43,144 nucleotides of DNA. Origin: Calothrix sp. MO_167.B12 (GTDB lineage Bacteria; Cyanobacteriota; Cyanobacteriia; Cyanobacteriales; Nostocaceae). The translations under genes were made by a program, and so were the position numbers. The notes beneath the pieces were generated by a model. It was not told the origin of the DNA, ran no database searches, and saw nothing but the letters and a program-made list of their open reading frames with translations. Positions 1-7,827 of this stretch are shown here, one piece after another; positions within the stretch are counted from its first letter, which is position 1; each line of letters starts with the position of its first letter. The stretch lies in NCBI GenBank assembly GCA_030066045.1, contig JASJCJ010000050.1:1-43144 (forward strand), in the 5' to 3' direction.

Positions 1-3
1 AGA

Positions 4-40
4 ATGTTTTTGGGACGGGGTTTGAATCCCGGTCACAAAA
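4..40. repeat. Imperfect palindrome at window start
   Basis: TTTTGGGACGGG and CCCGGTCACAAAA pair with one mismatch and one bulge around a short loop. It lies just beyond the STRR that follows the CheR-PAS gene and could be a terminator or a palindromic repeat. The T-loop-like core GGTTTGAATCCC suggests a tRNA, but no other tRNA arm is visible. Confidence 0.4.
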
Positions 41-44
41 ACAA

Positions 45-120
45 ACTTATTACTTATTACTTATTACTTATTACTTATTACTTATTACTTATTACTTATT
101 ACTTATTACTTATTACTTAA
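45..120. repeat. STRR, heptamer CTTATTA, about 10 copies
   Basis: Perfect 7-bp tandem repeat ending two bases before the stop codon of the CheR-PAS gene. Heptameric STRRs are a known feature of heterocystous cyanobacterial genomes. Copy number is likely to vary between strains. Confidence 0.9.
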
Positions 121-121
121 T

Positions 122-2053
122 TCAATCCCTCTGCTCCCCCTGTTCCCTACTCGCTGATTCCATTTCTTCCTGCTGTTCTAGGCGATTTCGCAGTTCAATA
201 ATTCTGTTAACCGTTTCATCATCTTCCATCATTAAAATGACCCCTGTTATATCCACACCATGGAGAGGAATACAATTGATAACACATTTAATCTTTCTAC
301 CCCGTCGATTGATGGCATTTAACAATAGTTGTTGTAAATTTGACCTTCTGGATAAGCATTCACGGATGGGCGATCGCAATTGCTCCACGGGTAAACCAAT
401 ATCTAAACTAAACAAAGAGTGTCCTAAAACTTCCTCCAGCCGCAAACCCCACATATTCTCAGCCAACTCATTCCAAATTAAGATGTTAAAGCTGTTATCT
501 ATGACCACTACCGCAGCTTGGAGGCTGCCAAGGATACTTCTTAGGAATAGGTTTGTCCGGTTTAGGTCTGTAGTCCGCAGGGAAAGTTCGCTATTAATTG
601 TCTGTAATTCCTCATTGGTAGATTGCAACTCCTCGTTCATGGTCTCCAATTCTTCATTGGTAGATTGCAACTCTTCATTGGTAGTCTCCAATTCTTCGTT
701 GGTAGATTGCAACTCTTCGTTGGTAGTCTCTAATTCCTCATTGGTAGATTGCAATTCTTCATTGGTAGTTTCCAATTCCTGCCGGGAACGTTGTAAGTCT
801 TCCTGGAGTTTATAGTAAGAGGTGACATTCTCAAAAGTAATACTGGCACCAATGAAACCATTACTATTATCCTGTAAAGGCATCACCCGCACATTCAAAT
901 ATTGAACTTCTGATTCCGGTAAATGCCGTTCTACATTTGCCTGAGTTACCAAGCGACGTTCATTGTAAGCTTGGGTAATGAGCGATCGCAATTCTACAGG
1001 ACGGTAAGATAATTCCAAGTCTTGGAAAGGACGACCTAAATCTCTGATGGAAATCCCAAACATAGTGCGAGCCTGTTGGTTTGCCATAACCAGATTACCT
1101 TGAATATCAACCAATATTTGAGCGATGGGAATGGCATCAAAACCCAAATCCCGTAAGCGGATATGCCGTGACAAACGCCTGTTAATATCTTCATCCCCTG
1201 CTTGTGCCATTACTAGTAAGCGATCGCGCAGATTTGCTGCTGACATTTTGATAAATATTCGGTGTCTTAGGTCTATAGGACTAAAGAGATTGGTATGGGT
1301 AAGCAGCATCTCAGCCTTACCTAAAAACAGATACCCCGTATCGTTGAGAGCAAAATGAAACCGAGCCAGTACCCGTGCTTGAGCTTCGGCATTAAAGTAC
1401 ATCAGTGTATTGCGACATACCAGCAAATCTAAACGGGAAATAGGTGCATCTTGCAGCAAATCATGGCGACCAAAAATCACAGAGCGGCGTAGATCGTGGC
1501 GAAAGATAAAACGGCTACTGTCCATAGGTTCAAAATACTTCTGCCGCAGTTCTTCCGGTACCGCTTGCACATCTTTGGGAGTATACACAGCGTGGCGAGC
1601 TTGGGTGAGAGCTTCTTCATCTATATCTGTGGCGTAGATTTTCACCCGTTGGCGAAATTCCTCAATTCCCAATTCTTCCGCCATCAACATTGCCAGGGTA
1701 TAGGCTTCTTCCCCAGAAGCACAACCAGCACTCCAGATCCGGATTGGCAGTCCTTTTTTGCTAGCAATTATAGCCGGGAAAACTTCCTGTTTCAGGTATT
1801 CCCAGGCGGGCATATCCCGAAAAAAGGCAGTGACGTTAATCAGGATCGTGTTAAACAGATAATTAAACTCCTCTGGGTGGACTTCCAAATAATCCAGATA
1901 ATCGCCAAAATCCTCTATTTCCAATGGCTGCATCCGTTTACGTACACGCCGCATCAAAGTAGAGCGTTTATAGCCAGTGAAGTCAAACCCCCGATTATTA
2001 CGGAGGTATTCCAGTAAGGCTTCAAAATTCGGGTCTTTGCGGATAGCGGGCAT
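122..2053 (-). CDS. CheR-type methyltransferase with two PAS domains
   Basis: Predicted cytoplasmic signalling protein of 643 residues. The N-terminal CheR-like part (about 1-275) has the SAM-binding stretch WSAGCASGEEAYTLA at 107-121, followed by the acidic ATDIDEEAL segment; CheR enzymes transfer methyl groups to glutamates. A PAS domain follows at about 305-415. Residues about 427-490 form a coiled-coil repeat of 14-residue units (ELQSTNEELETTNE), encoded by a 42-bp tandem DNA repeat at about 586-775. A second PAS domain lies at about 500-620. This is the CheR-PAS half of the CheB-CheR-PAS fusions common in cyanobacteria and soil bacteria; a separate CheB gene lies upstream on the same strand. 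No kinase domain is present. The extreme C-terminus (EQGEQRD) is encoded by G/A-rich intergenic-type sequence. The methylation target is unknown. Confidence 0.88.
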   Translation of the reverse strand: MPAIRKDPNFEALLEYLRNNRGFDFTGYKRSTLMRRVRKRMQPLEIEDFGDYLDYLEVHPEEFNYLFNTILINVTAFFRDMPAWEYLKQEVFPAIIASKKGLPIRIWSAGCASGEEAYTLAMLMAEELGIEEFRQRVKIYATDIDEEALTQARHAVYTPKDVQAVPEELRQKYFEPMDSSRFIFRHDLRRSVIFGRHDLLQDAPISRLDLLVCRNTLMYFNAEAQARVLARFHFALNDTGYLFLGKAEMLLTHTNLFSPIDLRHRIFIKMSAANLRDRLLVMAQAGDEDINRRLSRHIRLRDLGFDAIPIAQILVDIQGNLVMANQQARTMFGISIRDLGRPFQDLELSYRPVELRSLITQAYNERRLVTQANVERHLPESEVQYLNVRVMPLQDNSNGFIGASITFENVTSYYKLQEDLQRSRQELETTNEELQSTNEELETTNEELQSTNEELETTNEELQSTNEELETMNEELQSTNEELQTINSELSLRTTDLNRTNLFLRSILGSLQAAVVVIDNSFNILIWNELAENMWGLRLEEVLGHSLFSLDIGLPVEQLRSPIRECLSRRSNLQQLLLNAINRRGRKIKCVINCIPLHGVDITGVILMMEDDETVNRIIELRNRLEQQEEMESASREQGEQRD

Positions 2054-2306
2054 AGGAGGAGTGGGGGAGTGAGGGAGTGGGGGAGTGGGGGAGCGGAGCT
2101 TGGTACCAATAATATAAATATCCCTTACTCGCTTCCTAAAGGAACACCAAAAACATATTAACCCCTAGTAGGGATACTAGGGATACTGCATCTACAATCT
2201 CTCAGTGAGAGATTATCCTAACAGCTTTAGGGCGTAAGGCTTGCGCCCCTACTAACTCCCTCTGGGCGGGGAAACCCCGCCCCTACTCCTTCACTCCTCC
2301 ACTCCC
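2054..2306. other. Spacer between CheB and CheR-PAS genes
   Basis: This 253-bp gap starts with GGAGTGGGGGAGTGAGGG-type repeats, immediately upstream of the CheR-PAS start, and contains two common cyanobacterial repeat pieces (TAGGGGC... and GGGCGGGGAAACCCCGCCCC). No gene was recognised. The size of the gap makes simple translational coupling of the two genes unlikely, although co-transcription is possible. Confidence 0.5.
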
Positions 2307-2921
2307 TCACTCTTCACTTGTTACCAACCTCACCAAAGCCGAAGGAATCTTATCGAGGGGCAAAATAAAATCTACAGTGCCAGTATTAATAGCTGCTGAA
2401 GGCATACCGAAAAATTGGGAAGATTCTTCATCCTGAGAGATAACAGTACCGCCCATTTTTTTGATCGCTGTTACCCCCATTGCTCCATCGGTGCCAGTAC
2501 CAGTAAGTACAACTGCGATCGCTCGATCCTTATAACTAGCAGCAACGGATTCAAATAGTAAATCCGCCGAAGGGCGGAGAAAATGCACCATTTCCGACTG
2601 AGTTAAAGACAAAGTACCATCAGAATTTACCAGCAGGTGACGGTTGGGAGGAGCAATGTAAACTGTACCTGCTGCTAGTAAATCTCCCTCCTCTGCTTGC
2701 TTAACCGTAAGTGCTGTATGGTGACTGAGAATATCTGCCATCAGGGAACGATGGCGAGGATCTAGGTGTTGTACCACAACCAGAGTTGCGGGGAAATCTG
2801 CTGGTAATCCCGATACTAAAGTAGTCAGAGCAGGTAATCCACCGGCAGAAGAAGCCACAGCCACAATATCAAAAGCTGCCTTTTCAAAGTGAGGGGGATG
2901 GTTTTTGGGGTTTTCCAGCAT
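2307..2921 (-). CDS. Stand-alone CheB-type protein-glutamate methylesterase
   Basis: A 204-residue protein matching only the catalytic domain of CheB; the usual N-terminal receiver domain is absent. The catalytic triad is visible: Ser25 in ASSAGG, His52 in VVVQH and Asp145 in GTGTDGAMG. CheB enzymes remove methyl groups from, or deamidate, glutamyl residues of chemoreceptors or analogous partners in the cytoplasm. With no receiver domain, its activity cannot be controlled by phosphorylation in cis. It lies 253 bp upstream of the CheR-PAS gene on the same strand, so the pair probably acts as a methylation/demethylation module. No methyl-accepting chemoreceptor or CheA is nearby, so the substrate is unknown. 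Confidence 0.88.
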   Translation of the reverse strand: MLENPKNHPPHFEKAAFDIVAVASSAGGLPALTTLVSGLPADFPATLVVVQHLDPRHRSLMADILSHHTALTVKQAEEGDLLAAGTVYIAPPNRHLLVNSDGTLSLTQSEMVHFLRPSADLLFESVAASYKDRAIAVVLTGTGTDGAMGVTAIKKMGGTVISQDEESSQFFGMPSAAINTGTVDFILPLDKIPSALVRLVTSEE

Positions 2922-2938
2922 TTGTTTTGATCAGAGTA

Positions 2939-2997
2939 GGGGCACGGCATCCACAATATTTCGGATTGTACAATGATCTTACTATTGCCGTGCCCAG
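2939..2997. repeat. Single copy of the GGCACGGCA palindromic element
   Basis: Perfect 10-bp arms GGGCACGGCA (2940-2949) and TGCCGTGCCC (2986-2995) enclose an inner hairpin ACAAT/ATTGT around ATTTCGG. It belongs to the same family as the 58-bp array at 40604-40835 and the copies near 4501 and 6506. It lies between two same-strand genes, just upstream of the CheB start. Confidence 0.8.
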
Positions 2998-3024
2998 TTG
3001 GTTATTGTTACGAATCCACCCAAC

Positions 3025-4218
3025 CTACTTTTCCAGGCGGTTTAATTTCTCTGTGATTACATCCAACCTCTGTTTGATTAATTTGAGAGCTAGAATTTTA
3101 TCTTCCATTGCTCCCCGCAAGTCGTTTATTTTAGCACGGGCAGCGCTCCTACCAAAATAGGCAGTGGCATAATTAGGATTAATTTTGATAGCTTGGGTAT
3201 AATCTTCTATTGCTCTTCGATAGTCCTTCAATTCATAACGAGTATTACCTCGATTGTTGTGGGCTTCGGTATATTTGGGCTTAAATTTAATAGCGAGGGT
3301 ATAATCATCAGCAGCCCCTTGATAGTTTTGCAAATAATTACGAGCATAACCGCGTTGAAAAAAGGCTTCTGCATATGTAGAATCATGGCTGATTGCTTGA
3401 TTCAAATCAGTAATAGCTCCCTGATAATCCCTTTTCCTACTCTTATTAACACCCTTCACAAAGAAATCTTCCGCTTTGAGTGCAGTTACAACTTTTGGTG
3501 TTGATGCAGCTACACCCACATCTACCCGATTTTTTCCTGCTAGTTGTACAAAGGTATTAATAGGAATCCCCAATTTAAAATTACTAACAGTTGCTTGCTC
3601 AGTGCGTTCATCATACCTGCTATCTGCCCTGCCATGAATGCCTATCAATTCTCCCTTTTCATTTAAAATTGGACCTCCACTCATACCTCCTACGGTATCA
3701 TTGTTGTAAACTAAGGCATAGCCATCATCACTTAAGGTTTGGGAAGAACTAGCGTTAATTTCCCCAGAAGTAAAGGTAAAAATTGGTTTTCTGAAAGCTG
3801 CATTTAACTGGGGAAAGCCCCCCAAATAACATTTATTACCTCGTTTAATTTTGTCGGAATTACCTATGTTGGCAACTTTATAGTTTTTGTTACTGGTAAA
3901 TTCCACCACCGCTAAATCTAAATTGGATAGTTGCTTGATTGTTTTCTTTTTCAATACATAACTTTCACCATCTGGGGTAAAAATTTTATAGGAGGGTTTT
4001 TTATTCGCCACTACATGATAAGCAGTGAGGACAGTATATGTCTTCCCTGACTTGTTGATAATCACCCCAGAACCTGATGCTTCACTTTTAATTAAAACGG
4101 TAATATCTTCAGCAATTTTGCCTATTTCTGTGGAAGATAGTGCGGTGGCGACTTGGGGAACCATCAATACCATTGCCGCACCAACAATTGCCGGTGAGAG
4201 GGGGTGATGAAATTTCAT
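3025..4218 (-). CDS. Exported trypsin-like serine protease with C-terminal TPR repeats
   Basis: A 397-residue protein with an N-terminal hydrophobic signal sequence (about 1-26, ending VATALS), so probably periplasmic or secreted. Residues about 30-225 form a chymotrypsin/HtrA-like fold with the triad His68 (LTAYHVV), Asp101 (NLDLAVVEF) and Ser180 (GGMSGGPIL). There is no PDZ domain. Residues about 254-390 hold about three TPR units of the YQGAITDLNQAI type, likely for protein binding. The trypsin-plus-TPR layout occurs in filamentous cyanobacteria. The next gene downstream of the flanking spacer also encodes an exported TPR protein on the same strand, but 524 bp separate them. Substrate unknown. 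Confidence 0.87.
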   Translation of the reverse strand: MKFHHPLSPAIVGAAMVLMVPQVATALSSTEIGKIAEDITVLIKSEASGSGVIINKSGKTYTVLTAYHVVANKKPSYKIFTPDGESYVLKKKTIKQLSNLDLAVVEFTSNKNYKVANIGNSDKIKRGNKCYLGGFPQLNAAFRKPIFTFTSGEINASSSQTLSDDGYALVYNNDTVGGMSGGPILNEKGELIGIHGRADSRYDERTEQATVSNFKLGIPINTFVQLAGKNRVDVGVAASTPKVVTALKAEDFFVKGVNKSRKRDYQGAITDLNQAISHDSTYAEAFFQRGYARNYLQNYQGAADDYTLAIKFKPKYTEAHNNRGNTRYELKDYRRAIEDYTQAIKINPNYATAYFGRSAARAKINDLRGAMEDKILALKLIKQRLDVITEKLNRLEK

Positions 4219-4677
4219 AGTTAATAAACAGATTGAAATATGCTGGCAGGATAAAGATATCTACAGAAAATATTTGTCATATTTCGTAATGATGGTTAAA
4301 TCTATCCGGAAGAATAAGTTGATTTAAAGGGATAATTACTCCTGTTTTGCCCAAAGATTACTAATTAAGAAACCGCTCCAGGCGCAGAGAACACAGAAGA
4401 TAGAGAGATTTAGGAGATAGGTAATCTTACACCAAGACGAGAGTAAGATTTTTTGTCAAAAATTATATCATCTTGCCAAAAGAATGGGACAGATGGGTAG
4501 GTGTGCGGCACCAGCAAGATAATTTTATATCCCAAAATATTGTGGATGCCGTGCCCTTACGAAGAATGTATGTGTGGCAAACATGATTGGAATTGGTATT
4601 ATATCACACAGCTTGATGTTGGCGATAAGCGGAGCTTGACACCAAAAGCGTATCGCAAATTATTGCTGAACAATAAG
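4219..4677. other. Intergenic region upstream of the protease gene
   Basis: AT-rich upstream region of the protease gene. Positions 4501-4556 hold one inverted copy of the GGCACGGCA palindromic element (arms GTGCGGCACC and GGATGCCGTGCCC). No coding sequence with recognisable similarity was seen; a 69-codon open frame here is built from repeats. Confidence 0.6.
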
Positions 4678-4706
4678 AACCCCGACTTTTTGAAAAAGTC
4701 GGGGTT
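4678..4706. terminator. Strong bidirectional hairpin after the TPR gene
   Basis: AACCCCGACTTTTT and AAAAAGTCGGGGTT form a perfect 14-bp stem with a single-base loop, 37 bp beyond the stop codon of the minus-strand TPR gene. It could act as a terminator. The same sequence type is a common cyanobacterial palindromic repeat, so termination is inferred. Confidence 0.6.
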
Positions 4707-4742
4707 CTGAGCCTTTTTATAGAATAAATATGAATGTTATCC

Positions 4743-5846
4743 TCAAGTCGGCCAACTTTTAAGCAGCTCAATTACTTTAAGTGCTTCTAGAGCTTTAGCT
4801 TTTCTACCTTGTTTTTCAAACAGGGAGGCAGCTTGATGTAAATCTGCAATCCCCTGTTGTTTCTCTCCTAAAGATGCATGAGTGACACCCCGCTTATAGT
4901 AGGCAATAGCATAGTTAGGATTGATTTCGATAGCTTTAGTTAAATCAGCTATTGTGGTTTGATAATCTTTTAACTGAAGATGAGCAATACCACGGTTGAG
5001 GTAAACTTGGGGAAGGTTGGAATTGATTTCTATGGCTTGATTGTAATCAGATATTGCTGCTCGATAATCTTTTAACTGAAAATGAGCAACTCCACGCTTG
5101 TTGTAAGCATCGACATCTTTGAAATTGAGTTCTATAACTTTAGTAAAATCAACTATTGCTGCTCGATAATTTTTTAACTGAAAATGAGCAATACCACGAT
5201 TGGAATAGCTATCGGCATTATTTGGATTCTTTTTTATGGCTTTGGTTAAATCAGCTATTGCTTCTTTATATCGTTGTGATAGTAAATAAATAGCACCCCG
5301 AGTTTCGTAGTCTTTTAAATTTTTAGGAAACAGTTTATTTTTTTTAAATACTACAAAATGTATTGTAGATGAAGAGTCTTTTGATTCCTGAATAGCAAAA
5401 TTCCTGTTATAGCTTGCTTGGGCTAATTTAGGATTAATCTCTATGGCTTTAGCGAAATCATTTATGGCTTCTTGATAATCTTTTAACTGATAACGAGCAA
5501 TACCTCTTTGATAATAAGCTATGGCAAATTTAGGATTAATTTCTATTGCTTTGGTAAAATTATTGAGGGCTTTTTGATAATTTTTTTGCTGAAGATGAAC
5601 AATACCTTGACTGTAATATTTACCTGCAAATGTGGGATTATTTTTGATGGCTTTAGTATAATCAGTTATAAATTCTTGGTAGTCTTTTTGGTGGAAGCTT
5701 TCTTTGCCACTATTAAAGTCTTGTGTAGGATTTTTTAGATTGACTTGGGTAGTTGCAGATAAATCTGTTGCATTAGCTTTGAGATGATAGGAAAATATCC
5801 CTAATGCCAATAAAACAATAGTTGATTTTGATATTTGCATTTTCAA
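4743..5846 (-). CDS. Exported tetratricopeptide repeat (TPR) protein
   Basis: A 367-residue protein with an N-terminal hydrophobic segment (STIVLLALGIFSYHLKANA) that looks like a signal peptide, followed almost entirely by TPR units. About eight 34-residue repeats share the pattern YxxxGxAxxxLKxYxxAIxDFxKAIEINP. TPRs are helical scaffolds for protein-protein contacts; no enzymatic domain is visible, so it is probably a periplasmic or envelope adaptor. One segment near residues 150-185 (SKDSSSTIHFVVFKKNKLF) breaks the repeat pattern and may be a degenerate unit or linker. ATG at codon 3 is an equally plausible start. Confidence 0.85.
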   Translation of the reverse strand: MKMQISKSTIVLLALGIFSYHLKANATDLSATTQVNLKNPTQDFNSGKESFHQKDYQEFITDYTKAIKNNPTFAGKYYSQGIVHLQQKNYQKALNNFTKAIEINPKFAIAYYQRGIARYQLKDYQEAINDFAKAIEINPKLAQASYNRNFAIQESKDSSSTIHFVVFKKNKLFPKNLKDYETRGAIYLLSQRYKEAIADLTKAIKKNPNNADSYSNRGIAHFQLKNYRAAIVDFTKVIELNFKDVDAYNKRGVAHFQLKDYRAAISDYNQAIEINSNLPQVYLNRGIAHLQLKDYQTTIADLTKAIEINPNYAIAYYKRGVTHASLGEKQQGIADLHQAASLFEKQGRKAKALEALKVIELLKSWPT

Positions 5847-6135
5847 ATTATAAATAATTTTAAATAAATTCAGACGTTACATAAATGCGGGATGAATTTA
5901 GATTTATCACCAAAAATAAACATCGCTCCTTTGCGCCTACTCTTCACCGAAGCTGCACTCCATGCGTAAGACTGCGTGAGATAAAAATCATCCCCTTAAT
6001 CAGCAACGCCAAAATGGAAATCATGTAAGTAAGTCGGCGTAAAAAATTCAAAGTATACCATTGCCTAGATGCAACAGAAACTTCTCGTGCAACGGAGGTG
6101 TTCCCGAAGGGAAAAGTAGTCAACCGCTTCGCGGA

Positions 6136-6166
6136 AGTCAAAAGTCAAAAGTCAAAAGTCAAAAGT
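6136..6166. repeat. STRR, heptamer GTCAAAA, four copies
   Basis: Tandem heptamer of the cyanobacterial STRR type in the spacer downstream of the 5.8-kb TPR gene's promoter side. Confidence 0.85.
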
Positions 6167-6170
6167 ACTA

Positions 6171-6235
6171 CCCCATCGATGAATCGAGGGGCTTGAAATA
6201 AGGAAAACATTTTTCCTCTCCACGGATAAATCCGG
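6171..6235. repeat. Two adjacent hairpins, possible IS200/IS605-derived ends
   Basis: CCCCATCGAT/ATCGAGGGG and, 20 bp on, CCACGGAT/ATCCGGGG form two short-loop imperfect hairpins of the kind found at IS200/IS605 ends. No transposase gene lies between them. They may be a small non-autonomous derivative; this rests on shape only. Confidence 0.35.
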
Positions 6236-6547
6236 GGGTTTGTATCCAGTCTATTTTTTGGTCATCCTAAGGATTTTGCGGTATTCTACATTCTGTTACA
6301 TAGTGATTTTTGTTTGTGCCGATTTACTTATTCATACTTACTATTATCTCCCTATTTAGAGAAAAATATGTCTTTGCATATGTTGTTTGATTGTAATTTC
6401 GATAAAGTTTAGTCTAGTAGTTATAGCATTACGCAATTAGGTTAGGACATTTTCTTACTCCCTTCCCGGCATCAGTCAGCTTACAACCTATAGAAGAATA
6501 TTGTAGGTGCCGTGCCTCTACAGGATAATTGATTTTTGCTCCCTTTA

Positions 6548-6656
6548 CACATATCTTGCACCTTCTCAATAAGAGTAAGGTGGGCAGTAGGTGGGTTACG
6601 CTAAATTAAGGGTTTCAGGCTCTAATTTTCTCAATAATCTTGTGGTGCAAGATGTG
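6548..6656. repeat. 109-bp palindromic (MITE-like) element
   Basis: CACATATCTTGCACC (6548-6562) and GGTGCAAGATGTG (6644-6656) are inverted copies apart from a 2-bp bulge. TTCTCAATAA follows the left arm, and TTCTCAATAA recurs in direct orientation before the right arm. No open frame lies inside. Terminal inverted repeats with a short non-coding core suggest a MITE. Confidence 0.5.
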
Positions 6657-6876
6657 AATTTATATACAAAGCAGGCAAAATGCCCTCACTACAAATTTAA
6701 ATATTTGGGATGCTCCCAGATTAAAAACATCCCATAATTATCAGATAAAAAAATGTATAGCACTACGCGCTAGGGAACAGGGAACTCTTAACAGTAAACT
6801 ATCAAAGGGTTTCCATATTTAGGGCTTGCAGCAAAAATGGTTGTTAGTTGTTAGTTGCTAGTTGTTAGTTTATGGT

Positions 6877-6960
6877 TGACAGCTTAGGTGTGGGAGCGGC
6901 ACTCGAGATATTTTCATCCTTGGTTGTGTACAAACGTTCATGGGAGACTAGCTTGAAAAT
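6877..6960 (-). repeat. Dispersed CCTAAGCTGTCA-family repeat, minus orientation
   Basis: On the minus strand it reads TTTTCAAGCTAG... CATGAACGTTTGTACACAACC ... CACACCTAAGCTGTCA with small differences. It matches plus-strand copies at 34731-34815, 34867-34950 and 36212-36285. A diverged partial copy lies at about 7071-7121. Confidence 0.75.
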
Positions 6961-7173
6961 AGGGAGTTCGGAGTGTAGACACGAAGTGGCTTCTCGTAGA
7001 CACGCAGTGGCTTCTCGTAGAGTAGAGTAGGAGTAGGGGCGGGGTTTCCCCGCCCAGAGTGAGGAAATTATTTTCATGCTTGGTTGTGGGATTTTCCCGT
7101 GGGGGGCTAACTTGAAAATAGTGAGTGTAGACACGAAGTGGCTTCCCGTAGTTATGAATTAATAATTATGAAT

Positions 7174-7545
7174 TCATAGGTCATTTTTCATATGTAATAA
7201 AGATTGATATGTTGCATCCACACCCTCAAGCCTAGCTATACACAAATAACACCAAACCGTTTCTTCCACATCTTGAGAATTAACCGCTAAATCTAACTCA
7301 AATTGCTTGGCACCTTCTGCAAACCTACCAGCATAATAATAGGATAGTCCCCGTTGCCATAAATAGGGGATTATGGTTGGTTGTAATTGCTATGCGGTAT
7401 CAAAATCAGCTATAGATTGGTCAATATTAGCCATTTTAAAATTTACTATACCCCTTTTTACATAAGCTTGAAGACTATGAGGATTATTATTAATAATCTG
7501 ATTGTAACGGGCTAGTTATTTTTGTAACAAATTATTTATATCCAT
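7174..7545 (-). pseudogene. TPR protein pseudogene with two in-frame stops
   Basis: Reading the minus strand from the ATG at 7545 gives 124 codons in one uninterrupted frame except for TAA at codon 10 (7516-7518) and TAG at codon 52 (7390-7392). The translation is clearly protein-like: LARYNQIINNNPHSLQAY, then ADFDTA*QLQPTIIPYLWQ, then RGLSYYYAGRFAEGAKQFEL and EETVWCYLCIARLEGVD. It has the TPR-like form of a small family found in cyanobacteria and plants (pattern YLWQRGLSLYYLxRFEEGAxQFxxDVAxN). The lack of any frameshift suggests recent inactivation. The homologous proteins continue further at the C-terminus, so the gene may also be cut short at 7174. The alternative, stop-codon readthrough, seems unlikely. 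Confidence 0.75.
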
Positions 7546-7827
7546 AGTCAATTCTGTAAGTGTCACTACAAGTACGGAAAAATATTTTTAGATCATGATG
7601 ATGCAAGTATAGGGATAAAATTTTCTCCCCTCAAAATAATAAAACTATTAATTGTGGCATCGCTGAATTGGAATATGAACTCAAAAAATCAAGTATCTTA
7701 AACTCTCCTTTTCTCCTTTTCTCCTTTTCTCCTTCTCTGCGCTTGGAGCGTCTGGAGCGTGAGACAAATTCATCTCTTGATTGTGCAACGCTAATTTTTT
7801 AATCTCAAATCCAAAATCGCTTGACTT
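7546..7827. other. Upstream region of the giant membrane protein gene
   Basis: AT-rich, with an imperfect TCTCCTTT tandem repeat at about 7704-7737 and a GGCATCGCTGAATTGG piece related to the GGCGTTGCTGATT repeat. It presumably carries the promoter of the 7828 gene; no convincing -10/-35 pair could be assigned. Confidence 0.4.

Larger units (their letters stand above)
5847..7173. other. 1.3-kb repeat-rich region without an intact gene
   Basis: A mosaic of dispersed repeats: a GGCGTTGCTGATT/ATCTCACGC element (about 5969-6013, minus orientation), a GTCAAAA STRR (6136-6166), two adjacent hairpins (6171-6235), a palindromic element (6548-6656), a partial GGCACGGCA element (about 6505-6520), a TTAGTTG STRR (6839-6870), a CCTAAGCTGTCA-family repeat (6877-6960) and GTAGACACGAAGTGGCTTC units (6976-7150). 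Short open frames of 65 and 89 codons are composed of these repeats and are not credible genes. Confidence 0.7.

Noticed and set aside
10-40. tRNA T-arm-like sequence (GGGGTTTGAATCCC)
   Set aside because: No acceptor, D or anticodon arm is visible; the stretch is better explained as a palindrome.
237-815. 192-codon plus-strand open frame opposite CheR-PAS
   Set aside because: It is the antisense of the coiled-coil repeat; the repetitive SSLVDCNSSLVVSN translation is a by-product.
4501-4710. 69-codon plus-strand open frame
   Set aside because: Made of the palindromic element and the terminator hairpin; no protein-like features.
5944-6141. 65-codon minus-strand open frame
   Set aside because: Composed of dispersed repeats; no ribosome-binding site or similarity.
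6865-7134. 89-codon minus-strand open frame
   Set aside because: Composed of repeated TTCTCGTAGACACG-type units and the CCTAAGCTGTCA repeat; the translation is itself repetitive.
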